A stretch of 64,000 nucleotides of DNA, from contig NC_133906.1 of assembly GCF_964199755.1 (NCBI RefSeq), positions 19,467,419 through 19,531,418 on the forward strand. Reading direction: 5' to 3'. Below, piece after piece: positions 1 to 10,560 of this stretch. The notes under the pieces were generated by a model. The model had not been told where the DNA came from and did not search any database. It was given only the letters and a program-made list of their open reading frames with translations. The position numbers were made by a program, and so were the translations under genes. How positions within the stretch are numbered: position 1 is the first letter of the stretch; each line of letters opens with the position of its first letter. This DNA comes from Larus michahellis (lineage: Eukaryota > Chordata > Aves > Charadriiformes > Laridae).

Positions 1-659
1 TATATACAAAACCAATATCAGCTCCCAGGATGATGACCACGTTACTGTGGCACTAGGAATAGCCCAGACAGGACTCAGCAGCAGATGGAAACTGGATTCA
101 GGAACACAGGGATGGGAGGTAAAGGCAGAAGAACGGACAGAGTCCTTCTCAGACGCCGGCCATTGAAGAAGAAAGGGCTTTGATCCCTCAGCTTTGTGCT
201 GAGCATGATGCAGATGGGATGGAATAACCCATTGGTCAGTTTGGGGTCACCTGTCCTGTCCGCTCCTCCCCGCAGGTGCGACCCCTTTACGCTTTTCCAC
301 TTCCAACCCTCCAAGTTGGTGCACAACAAAGTCAGCTGGCCTTGCTTGTTGTAGCAATAAGTATAAGCAAGAGCCTCTCTGCATACCAGTCCCTAGTGTT
401 AACTATAAACATCAGGTGTTATCACTGCTAGAAGCAGGCACTTTCTTAAAAACGTTGAGTTGATTTCCAGGAGCACAGTCAGTTAGAAGAGACTTAACCA
501 AAAAGTAAAATTACTGAAAAGAATATTGGTCCTGTCCTACCTCAAACCAGGACACCCGTCCCCACCGCAACCGCTTCCCCACAGCAATGAGCAGCGCTGC
601 ACTTGGGGAGAGGGTTTCATCTTGCTCTCGGGGTAGAGGAGGGGAGCGGGAGGGGGTAA
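1..659. other. Intergenic DNA, no gene recognised
   Basis: This stretch has mixed composition with no splice-bounded conserved frame or repeat family that I can name. The 84-codon minus-strand frame at 75-329 has no family likeness. Confidence 0.6.
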
Positions 660-925
660 CCCTGCTGCTACAGAGTTTACCAGCCTTTTATGGTGCCTGA
701 TTTTTGTCATCTGCAAAGCTATCAGCTGAAAACGTCAAATTAGTGCTGTTAGTCCACTGCGCAGCTCTTATCTGTGTCTCTCAGGATGGAAGACTCTTCA
801 AGATGATTATTGTTCCCCACTGCTCCTGAAATGAAATCGGCCCTCCTGGAGCGCTAAAAGAGAACCGAGAAATTGTTTGCCTGAATTTGCATGAAAAGCC
901 TTGGAGACGTAATGAAAGGGGGTGA
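660..925. promoter_or_regulatory. Candidate regulatory element with octamer, GATA and E-box motifs
   Basis: An AT-richer island in GC-rich DNA. It holds an E-box CAGCTG at 723-728, a GATA-type CTTATCT at 767-773 and a perfect POU octamer ATTTGCAT at 885-892, plus TAAT-like cores. The mix and the low-CpG, high-information look resemble vertebrate conserved noncoding elements, but conservation was not tested. Confidence 0.35.
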
Positions 926-3900
926 CAGGCCCAGTGTCACCTTCTGCCAGCTAAATGACGGAAGAAAAATTTTCCTTTGCATTTCTGCTTCATTTTAGGG
1001 CTTTGATTCCCCAACTGCCCTCGAGCGCCGGAGCCCTGTGGACCTGCCCGTTCTGTGACTGCCATGGGGGCTGCGGGCTTTGGAGCCTGGATGATATTTT
1101 GCCGCCCGAGGAAGGATGGTCTGTCCCCCACGGAGACGTGGACCCTATTCCCAGCACCACAAGTGTCTGTGTGCCCAGGGACTGGCTCTCCCACCTTCAC
1201 CCCAAGGGCAAAGTGGGGTTGTCCCTGCTCTGAGAGATCCCATCCTGCTGTAGCTTTTCCACAATTTAGGAAGTCCTGTGCACGAGAAAGGGGTGCAGTG
1301 ACACAAATTCAGATCCCAGCCACTCCACCGCTGCAGCTGGATATTTTTTGATCCACTCGCTTGGCTGTGAGTAAGCACGGTTAACGCGGTCTCACTGGAC
1401 AGACGGATGGCTGTCCGCTTCCAGGGCTCATTCTCGTAGCCATGGGATTGTCCACCCAAACCTGCAGCACCCTGTACGGGGCAGGAGCTTAACGATGGGG
1501 TTTTGCTGGCAAAACACCCCCAGCATCAAGGCAGACACTGCTGGGTTTTGCTTGGGGAGATGTTCCTCGCTGGGCTGACTTTGCAACACTTCAGCAGCCT
1601 GCTCCTGCAGTGCCCAAATGGAACTCCAAATCCGAGTCCTGCTTCCCCCAAGCGTGATATCGTGTGTGTGTGTGTGTGTGTGCGCTCGCCCGTGCTGGGC
1701 AGCAGGCAGGCTGTGCAGGCAGCTGGCCCGGGGCAAGCTGCAGCCAGCTTCCAGCAGTGAATTTGCTCACAAGTCGTATTTTGTGAAATTGCTAATTCCC
1801 ACCAGCCTTGTGGTGTTCGCCGCCTTCCTCCAGCAGTGGTTATCCCCGGCTCGCGGCTTTCCTTCAGAAAGGGAGCCCCTTTCTAGATTTCACACTTGTG
1901 GAGAATGCCTGGAAACCACAATGCAAAAAAGCCTGAAAGCTCAGAAACCTGAAGGCAAATACTGAGACCACAGAAAACACGATTAAAACATGGAAACTCA
2001 CGATCAGTTTGGTTTGGGTCTGAGAGAGGAGACAAGATGCTCTGCCGTGTTCCACCAGGGCAGCACTGGGCCATCTCCTCCCCGGTGATTGTGGATGCTG
2101 CTTTTGGAGAGTCCAGCTCCATCAGCTCCTCTGTTCCCAAAAAACTCCATCCCACCCAGGTCTTCCCTCTCCTGCCTCCCCAAAGGGCTGCTGGAGCACC
2201 AGCACAAGGGCTCTGCACGGGTGCAAATGCCTCCAGCTGGAGGTGCAGGGACCTTAATTCACTTTGTTTCTCTTTTAATCCATGCACAAGGAAACACCCC
2301 AGAGGCAGGACTAGCTTCTGCTGGGATCACTTCCTCAGTCCTGACTTTTATTCCTAAACTGATTCCTGCAATTCTCCTGGCGCGGCATCTTCTGCTGCCA
2401 ATTACCCGTCGCAGGGCTCACAGATCGCAGCCCCTCTAATGAGAAAAGGCCGTTCCCCCGCGCTGGCGATGAAGGGCAAGGAGAGGGAGAGCGAAAGGGC
2501 TGGCGAGCTGTGCAAGCACCCACTGTGGCAGAGAGGGAGGTTCAAAGCAGCGATAACTCATTGCCTGGAGATTTCTTCCCCTCTCATCATCGCGGGGGGC
2601 GGGGGGAGGCAGAAGTAAGCCCCCGCTCAGCTGATGGGTGGAAATGGCCATTTCAAAGACAGACACTCTGACAATGAGCCCCGAAACCCTCCCCGGGGCA
2701 ATGAAGAGGGGGGGTGCAAGGGATTCATGAGCAATTAGCTCTGGCTGGCCGGGTCAGTCTCACGGGACCCATACGCCATACCACCACAGCCTCAAAACTC
2801 ACTTTCTTCTTGAATAGTAAATTGGTCCCAGCCGTGCCCAGCCCCAGGGCATCGGAGCCACCATCACCTGGCTGAACCGAGCAGACGTCCTCAGGTTCAC
2901 ACAGCAATGCCTCCAAGCCCTAGAAACCCAAGGTTTGGGGCACTGTGTTTTTTACCAGCGTGGCAGGAGGTGGGCTTGGCAGATCAGCTCGCGTAAGGAG
3001 CAGAGGCAGGGAGGGATGTGTGTATGATGCTCTGCCTGCTGCAATTCATTTTCTCTGCTTTAACAGCAGGATCAGGAGACCACAGCAGTGCTGGCCGCCG
3101 CTGCCAGCTGCAGCAGGGCTTTCGGGAGCGATGCAATGGCATGGCACACAGAGGATGTAAATCTGCCCTGACACGGGGCTGCATTTGGCGTTTAATCCTG
3201 GCACCTGGCTGGCTGTGGCCCTGTGAGGGACCCAGCCGGGTCTGCCAGCTCACATATGTTCCCATTTCCCCACCACCCTGCCGAGCCGGCGTTTTTGCCT
3301 CAATTTCCCCATTGGTTCGGGGAGCTCTGGAAGGGCTTTAAGTACAATGGCAGCCCGCCGGCCATGGGGGGAGTTTTGCAGGGCTGGCCTGTGGATGCAT
3401 GGTGGCAGCAAGAGGGATGGGTGAGCGCTCGTGTTGCATCGTGCCATCCCTGGGGAAGGGATTCCCATCCACAGCTGGGCTCCAAGTGACGAAACGCAAC
3501 GGAGCAGCCAGCATATGCTGGGGCATCCCTGCGGGAGGAGAGCCGATACAGGGATCCCCCCACAGGGACCCTGTGGGACATCACCGTGTCCATCACACTC
3601 CCACACCCTGACACATCTGCCCCAGCCCCAGAGCAGCACCATCCCCTTTCCCAGCCGGACATCTCCCTGGTGCAACACAAGCAGCACCCACAGCAGACAC
3701 GAGGTCCCACAGTGTGTTTCCTCCAGGTTTCTGCCTGCTTTTGACTCCCTGCAACAGCTTCTGCCTCCCTTCGCAGGGACCAGGAGCCCACGGCCCATCT
3801 GCGCAAGGTTGCAGGCAGGCTGCGGAGCATCTGCACGCGGGAAAAAATACAACCGGAGTCACACAAGTGTCTTCATGCTGCTGCTTGGAGAAACCGTGCT

Positions 3901-4379
3901 GACACATTCCCCCTCTTCCCTATTTTTCCCACCTCCAGCAGCGCAGTGGGAGTTTTCTTGCTGCTTCACCTCCCACAGCCAAGCGAAGGTGGGGTGTTGT
4001 GTAACAGGCGCCCTCAGGAAGGTAAACTGAGTCACGGCGTGGGGGGGTCGGGGTCCATCCTGCCTGTTTGCTGGCGGGGGACAATGGAAGGCAGCAAGCA
4101 AGCCCAGCTCAACCATCGTGGCCGGAGAAGCCCCCTCCGAGCTGGAGCTCGGGCGCAGCGGGGTGCATCCCTGCAGCAGACCTCGTTGCCATGGCGGGGA
4201 ATAAACCTGCCTGGAGCGAGAGAGAGGAGAATGTGTAAACAGACATCACATCCCTGAGAAGGCTCGTACGCTGCGGCTGGCTGCGAGGGGAGAAAACCAG
4301 CTGGAAAAATGTATGGCTGGGAATTGGGAGGGAGCTTTCAGAGTCAGGCAGGGGGACCAAAAAGCCTGGCTACAGAGTC
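926..4379. other. GC-rich intergenic stretch without recognisable genes
   Basis: GC-rich DNA with many overlapping open frames on both strands, up to 200 codons on the minus strand at 3250-3852. These are low in complexity (Cys, Pro, Gly, Trp, Ser-rich), disagree between frames, and show no conserved domain, so I treat them as chance. It contains a (TG)n microsatellite, listed separately. Confidence 0.6.
1662..1682 (+). repeat. (TG)n dinucleotide microsatellite
   Basis: An uninterrupted run of about ten TG units, directly followed by CGCTCGC. It is likely polymorphic. Confidence 0.95.
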
Positions 4380-4579
4380 AGAGAAGGAAACGATTAAAGC
4401 TCTTGCGGTTTGTTGGTGAAATGAAAGCAGCAATTACAATGGGAAAATGTATATATAGCCAGGGAAAACTAGATAGCGGTTGTTATATTATGGAAGATGT
4501 GAAATGTTAAGAACACAAAAAGCAAGATGAGAATGCCAGGGAAAAAACGTGCCTGGAAGGGCTAAGGGCAACAAGAAAA

Positions 4580-4805
4580 GAGTTTTTAAGATCATATTGG
4601 TATTATTACAGACAAATGCTTAATAGAGATGGCAAAATTGCTAATGATGATACATAACAGGCAGAAACAGGCAGCAAATATTTCTGTTTGGTATTTGGAA
4701 ACGAGCAGGCAGCTATATTTGTCTCACGTCGGGCTGCTGAAGCGCTTTCTAGTTCATTAATGATGTGGCCTTATTAAATATCATCTGCCACGAATAAACA
4801 CTTGC
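4580..4805. promoter_or_regulatory. Candidate regulatory element, AT-rich island
   Basis: AT-rich sequence with GCTAATGATGAT-like and CATTAATGA (4754-4762) homeodomain cores, TTATTAAATAT, and an E-box CATCTG at 4782-4787. It is bounded by GC-rich DNA on the right. It looks like a developmental noncoding element; no conservation test was possible. Confidence 0.3.
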
Positions 4806-4979
4806 GAAGCGGTAGGCCAGGGTGCCTTGGCTGCATGCCCTGCCCAAGCCGTGATCACGGGTCCTGGAGCAAAGCCCGGAGCCGGGGATGCTGCAGGAGG
4901 TAAAGGCGGGGGGAAAGGTGAGTTGGCTCCCAGAGAGGGGATGTGGGATGACCCAGATCAGTGCTGCCTGCTCAGCTTG

Positions 4980-5065
4980 GCTTTAATCCTAGGCAAAATA
5001 AAAGAGAAGCCGATGTAAGATTCAATTAATAAAGAATTAAAGGATAGAAATCTAATTAATGCCAG
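4980..5065. promoter_or_regulatory. Candidate homeodomain-site cluster
   Basis: Within 85 bp there are TAATCC at 4984-4989 (a K50, OTX/PITX-type core), CAATTAAT at 5023-5030, AATTAA nearby and TAATTAAT at 5053-5060. The density of TAAT cores is far above that of the GC-rich flanks. Confidence 0.35.
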
Positions 5066-6359
5066 TCCACGTGGTTTATAGAAAACAACATCTTGTCAAA
5101 CAAAGCTGGTTGGTTCCGTGATGGGACAAGGAGTCGGGATAGCGGAGGTGACTGCGTTCTGCACCAGCACACGCTTTGCGGGGCCCCAGCTCTGAACCAG
5201 AGGGACGTCCTGGTCCCCCAGAACTGCTGCAACGCCTGTTTAGCAAAGGGCACACGGCTGGGATGAAATCTGGGCTACAAGCAGCTCACAGCATCACAGG
5301 GACCCTCACCCTGCGCAGCCCCGGCTCCCCCGGGCTCCTGGCCCCGCTGGCAACCTGCAGTGGTGGCAGGCACACGGTGACACACGGGGACTGCTGCTCT
5401 GCCAGCCCGTAAGCTCTGAAGGGTTGGAGTTACCCGTGTTAATTGAGGCAGAAGGAGGGGCTGCATGTTTATCGAGGCCAGAAGGATGCTTCCCCACACT
5501 CACTGGGGTGCACAGGAGGATTTTGGGGGCCGGAGGGGAGTGCTCCCGCTCTGCATGCGGGGATGGGGTACAAGTGGGTGCTGTCTGCAAGGGACGAGGC
5601 CTGTGACGCTGGCGGCGGAGGATGTCTGTCGGAGAGCAGTGGTCAGTCCCTCCACTCTCCTTGACCCGCCAGCACACACACAGACAAATTTCAGACCGGC
5701 AGACGAGGCACAGCGAAGGGGACAGGCATCTGTGTCATGTCCAGTAGTGCCACGCACATCTGGTAATTGGCCCAGAAAGTGAATCCTGTAGCTGGGCTGC
5801 TCCCTCACCCCCAGCACAGCGTGAAGGTGCTGGTGGGCACTGGGTGGGCATCACTCACACACCTGCTCCATGGGCAGGGGGTTTACCAGGGACTGCACAT
5901 TTTTGGCATGCTGCACATCGCTCCGCTTTCGCTTCGGAGGAGGAATTATCCTCCTCCAAAAAATACAAAGATGTGCTACACCGGCTGGTCCCAATGCAGC
6001 TGGCGTGTCCCCTTGAGGTGCAGCATCGGCGCGGGACTGCGAGAGCTGCTTGCAGGGCAGTGCAGGCTAGAAAAGTCCCTTTGTCACGGGAAGGGAATGG
6101 AGAGAAAAGCTTCTGTTCAAGGCACGTGTGCGAGGAGAAGAGGGAAACATCGCGGAGGTCCCAGCATGTGCGGGATCACCCTGGTGCCACGAGTCCCAGC
6201 CGGCTGCGAGCCCCCACGCAGCACCGTCCCCGCACGGCTGTCCCCTCCCCAGGGACGGTGTCCCCAGGTGGGGAGCACAGAGGTACTTCTGCGCTGCTTT
6301 CATCTGCGCTCGGAGGTTCAGCCCGTTTCAGCCTCATTGCGATTCCACGTCCTCGTGGC
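5066..6359. other. GC-rich intergenic stretch, nothing recognised
   Basis: GC-rich DNA with overlapping chance frames (the longest is 213 codons at 5767-6408 plus strand) and no domain, repeat family or RNA gene that I can identify. Confidence 0.55.
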
Positions 6360-6369
6360 GTCTCCTGAC

Positions 6370-6500
6370 GCTGGATCATTTACAATGCCCAGGAGGCAAA
6401 TACAATGACTCATTATTATTAGTTAATGAAGCATCCAAGCACTAAACCCACAGTCTGCCGAACGGATAAAGAGCTCAGGCTGAATCCGATTTACGATGCA
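6370..6500. promoter_or_regulatory. Candidate regulatory element with AP-1 site
   Basis: TTTACAATGCC and ATACAATG (SOX-like ACAATG twice) are followed by a perfect AP-1 site TGACTCA at 6406-6412, then TTATTATTAGTTAATGAAGC. It is an AT-rich insert in GC-rich DNA. Confidence 0.3.
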
Positions 6501-6889
6501 TCTCGCTGGCTCCTCTGGCAGCGATGGAGCAGCCCCCGGCCCCTTCCCTGCCACTGCGGACGCTGGCAGCAGCCAGGGGCTGGCATGGAGCCGGGCTGGG
6601 AGCACCCATCCTGCTGCCAGAGCTGGCGAGCGGTGCCGGCTGTCCCCGCTGTGTCACCTCGCAGACCAGAGACCACCAGTAAGGCACCAGTATCTCCCCT
6701 ACTGCAGTGTCATGGGCTTGCAGGGACAAAGTCCTGACACAGCACTGGCTTGGAAGCCACTGGCTTCAAAGCCACCGGTCCTGGGGGACAAAGGACCCTG
6801 GTCTGCATTTTGAGCCCGCACCAAGGGAGCCGGGGAGGACAGGGGCAGGGGAAGCGTGAAGGACACGGCACGTCCTTGGCCAGCAGCAT

Positions 6890-7045
6890 GGATAACACAT
6901 ATTCTCTCAGGCTGCATTTCCCTTCCCAGAAGGATAAATATTTGATAACAAATTACTTTGAAGATAATCCACTTAATCCTTTGCCATGTCTCCAGGTTTC
7001 ACTGTAATTAAAGTGTGATTAATTTTCTAGAGAAAAGCTAAACCC
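6890..7045. promoter_or_regulatory. Candidate enhancer-like element with paired TAATCC sites
   Basis: An AT-rich island with GATAAATATTTGATAAC, ACTTTGAAG (TCF/LEF-like), then TAATCCACTTAATCC at 6965-6979: two K50 homeodomain (OTX/PITX/GSC) cores in tandem, 3 bp apart. Further right come GTAATTAAAG and GTGATTAATTTT. The motif density and sharp edges suggest function; this is inference. Confidence 0.4.
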
Positions 7046-8724
7046 CCATGCCTCTACTCGCCCCCTCTCCCCAGGGTGCAAGTGATGGGCTCAGCCCCAT
7101 GACAGGGACGATGGGGTCCTGCTGAGCCCGCTGCCGGTGGCCAAGCAAAGCCCAGAACAGGACCCGCACACATCCCGCACGGCTGAAACCACCGAGCCTG
7201 GAGCAAGGACATGAAAGCCAGACATGCCTCAGGCACTGGGAAGGTTTGACACAGGCATGCAGCCCCTGCGAGCTGCTCACCCAGATGTGTCCCTGGACTG
7301 GGAAGGGGCTTTTGACCCCATGTTGTCTCCCCCTAAAGTCTTCCCCCAGACCCTCACCTCCCTTAGCCCTCATCCCCTGCCCAGAGCAGCTGATGTCCCA
7401 CTGGTGTCACAGTTTTAGGGCTGGGGTCTGCAGAGCCGGTAGGATGCCCACCCCGTGCTGTTCTGCATCTGCCAAGGGCTGGTGCAGCTCCACACTGGGG
7501 GTTTCGGCTGCTCAGCCCTTTAGCCCCCAGCTTCCCAGAGGCAAAAATGTATCGCAGTGAGTTTGCCCGTGGCAGGGAGCTGCCGGCGTGGGCTGGGGAG
7601 CGGTGCAGAGGGGAGGTGTGTGGGCTGTGCCCCCCTGATGGAGCGGGATCACCTTTCCATTCCCCGAGCACCAAACCCAGGGTTGACTCAGCTGATCAAA
7701 AATAGAGAGTGAGGGGAGGTGTGAAAGCCAGCAAAAAAAAAAAGGAAAAAGGGAGAAAAAGAAAGAAAACCCAACCAACCTGACTAAGGCAATCTGCATC
7801 CGCCTCCGCCTCCCCTGAGGTCCCGGAGCCAGGGGAGGGGGAACCTGCCTTGTGTCGGGGAACTTCAGAGCTGAGCAATATCTCCGGGGAGCCGTGCTGG
7901 CATCTCCCCAAAGGTCCCAGCCATGGCAGCGTTGGTCCCCATAGGGGTGGTGGCAGCTCTGACATGGTGTCACACCAGGAGGGAAGCCGAGGGATGGGGA
8001 TGGGGGTGCTGGCAGCAGGTGACACCATTGGAAGTGGAGGGCAGGACCTTCCCTCATCTCCTCACTTCCCAGCATGGGGACTCAGACACTCAAAGACACC
8101 GGGAGGTACATCCCCCGTTCCCAGCTCTGTTCCTTGTCTCCGAGCTGTTTGCAGCAAAACCAGTTTGGATTTTCTGGCTTTTTGCTGTTCGGTGTTGAGT
8201 GAAGCAACCCAGGAAGCTCCAGCTTCCCTACAGACCAGGCAGTGTCCCTGAGCTCACCCCGGTCCCATGCACGCCCTGTGGTACTGCCGTCCCCTGCCAC
8301 TGGGATGGAGCGGAGGAGAGGACACAGGCAGCCCTGGCTGCTGGCACTTAAATATTCCCCTTCACTCGCGGCGGAGCAGCTTTCCCAGGCAACACTGGCA
8401 GGATGGACCTTGCTGCACACAACTCTGACTCTTGGTCCTGCACCTTGGTCTGACTCTCGGTCGAGCACCAGTGTCAGCACCTTGCTGTCCCCAGGGAATT
8501 TCCCAGGACCAAAGCCAACTCCTTTCCACCTGGCTTTTGAGGCTGAATGTCCTGAAATGTTCCCAGCCCCAGCAGAGGCCAAGAGGAGACAGCTGAATGG
8601 CCAGGAGGGTGAAGCTGCAGGGGGAGTTTGATGGGACCTGCCCCTGCCTGGGGACATGGCAGCACATCACAGGCATGAAGCCACCACACTTGGTGCCAGG
8701 CAAGCTGAGCTGGCTGTGTCAGCC
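7046..8724. other. GC-rich intergenic stretch, no gene recognised
   Basis: GC-rich unique-looking sequence with long chance frames on both strands (187 and 191 codons on the minus strand). It includes a purine tract at 7731-7770. No coding family was recognised. Confidence 0.55.
7731..7770 (+). repeat. Purine-rich (A/G) tract
   Basis: An A11 run followed by GGAAAAAGGGAGAAAAAGAAAG-like purines, about 40 bp with no pyrimidine from the start of the A run to the AAAACCC edge. It could form a triplex or be a decayed A-rich tail. Confidence 0.7.
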
Positions 8725-8729
8725 AGGGG

Positions 8730-9290
8730 AACGTTAATTTGCTTTGCCCACATCTAATGAGAATGCGAATCCTGGCTAAAACTAACACCGTGCCTTCACT
8801 GCAGCAGCCCTGGTGGGTCTTTCTTTATTATCTGTCCTGTGATAGTTGTGTCTTCGGGTCAAGTCTGTTAAGAGAAGCTTTGGAGGTCGGGACCATTTGT
8901 TGTAGAGTAAAACCCCCCCTGAGCACAGGGAACGTGGGAGAGCGGCAAAGACCCGCACTTATCAGACAGTTCAGCCCAGCGCCGGCTCTAAGGACACAGA
9001 TGAAGCTGCATTATTCAGAATATTGGGGTTTGCTGTTGAATCCCAATAGCTGGCCGGCACTTTTGAAGCAGCAAACAGAGCAGGCACTTCACTGCAAGGC
9101 AGGATGCTGCCCTGGAGCCACTTGTGCGGCAGGCACGTGTGCACAGACCTGAAAACTCCCTGAAGAGAGGGAGCCAGTTGGCGGAGGCTGCCAAATTGTC
9201 AATGGAAAAAGAGTTACACTGCTGAAGGATCAGTTATTCAACAGAGATGGCAGCTTCATTGCTGGGATGAATCAAAGAGCCGTGTCAGCC
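8730..9290. promoter_or_regulatory. Candidate regulatory element with inverted CCAAT boxes
   Basis: AT-richer sequence with GTTAATTTGC and TCTAATGAG cores near 8,733-8,762. TATTGGG at 9021-9027 and its exact reverse complement CCCAATA at 9042-9048 form a pair of opposed NF-Y-type CCAAT boxes. TTGTCAATGG and AGTTATTCAAC lie near 9,195-9,240. Regulatory function is inferred from motif content only. Confidence 0.3.
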
Positions 9291-10059
9291 CCTGGAGCGG
9301 GGACTCTGTGCCCCCACGGCCGGCAGAGGCTGTGCAGCAAGGGGGGCACGTGCTGCTGTGAGCTGTTGCCATGATGCTGCACCCTAAGAGCAGAGAGTTT
9401 TACCCATATCAGTAGCTTTTGCATCACGAGGTCCAGGGTTGTCATTAAATTATAACGTTAAGGAATAAAACTCAGCACATTCTGGGTTTTTCTCTTGCTG
9501 GTACTCAGCACAGTGCGGTCTGCAGGGTAAGCGAGCTCTGCTCTGCCTGCTTTGCTTTTGCTGTACCCCAGGGTAGCCCTGAGGACGGGAAGAAGCGTTT
9601 GCTTTCACAAGCCTTCCTCCCTTCCTCCTTCCTCCTCCGCTTCCCCCCATTGAATTCAGATTCCCAAACAAAACCAGGCGGAGAAACTCCCGTGATGGTC
9701 ACCAACAGAGCCTGCTCCCGTCACCCGGCTGCAGCAAGGAGCTGTATTTTAGGAGCAGCCTGCTGGGTTTTCTGCATTTCTCTCTCCCTTTACAGCACCC
9801 GGACGAGCCACACTGCGAAAGACCAAGGGAAGAGGGATTGAAATCACCATCTGCCTCGACCAGCACCTCCAAAAGCCACTTGGTAGCGCAGGAACCCCAA
9901 AGGCTCTTCCCTGGCTCCGTGCCCTGGCCGGCAGCGACACGCAGGGGACAGGCTGAGCATCCCCGCTGTCCCCTGAGCCCCGGGGTGCCCCCAGGGGCTA
10001 TGCCCACACTGAGCCATGCGTGGGTCCACCCGGGGCAATGCCAGCAGGCAAGTTGTGTA
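9291..10059. other. Intergenic DNA, nothing recognised
   Basis: Mixed to GC-rich sequence. The minus-strand frames at 9699-10094 have no family likeness. Confidence 0.5.
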
Positions 10060-10560
10060 TTTATTTCCCTTGAAAACCTCTCCTTAACGGGCACTTAACA
10101 TTATGTTTAAGTGACAACGAATTACACATTTTATTTAAGAGCAGGCACAAGGAACAGTGTAATTCCCTATAGACTAATGGTGCATTTCTCCTCACAGACA
10201 GCCAATTAAATATTTAATCAGCACAATAGCCGGTTAAGTATTGTATATAGGCATAAATACAACCCAATACATTTCCACGCCACATTAAGCTGAAGCTTGT
10301 AGACACTTGTCTCCCCAGCATCAGGCACGACAGCTCCGTCAATGCATCCTTCGAAAGCAGATTCTATTTGTTTTCTGTCGTATTAAGTAGGCATCATTTC
10401 TATCCTGTCCCAGCCAAGTATATTAACTCTTCAGCAGCACCATATGAATAATCTGCATCAAATTGTGGATTAGGGGAAGACTGTCGCCTTCGCGCTCAGC
10501 AGCTATCTGTGAGCTGACTGCAAATTCCCACGAATAATTTCTCTTTGGGTCGCACCCTGG
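10060..10560. promoter_or_regulatory. Candidate conserved noncoding element with NKX-like inverted pair
   Basis: This is the largest AT-rich island upstream of GALNT10. CACTTAA at 10092-10098 and its reverse complement TTAAGTG at 10107-10113 form a pair of NKX2-type cores with an 8-bp spacer. A perfect 14-bp palindrome ATTAAATATTTAAT lies at 10205-10218, followed by GGTTAAGTATTGTATATAGG and CATTAAGCTGAAGCTT. No open frame of note crosses it. The look is that of a vertebrate developmental enhancer; which gene it would serve is unknown. Confidence 0.4.

Noticed and set aside
3250..3852. 200-codon minus-strand frame
   Set aside because: Overlaps several equally long frames on both strands in GC-rich DNA; Cys/Trp/Gly-rich with no family likeness.
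5767..6408. 213-codon plus-strand frame
   Set aside because: Composition-driven, no domain or splice context, and competing frames cover the same bases.
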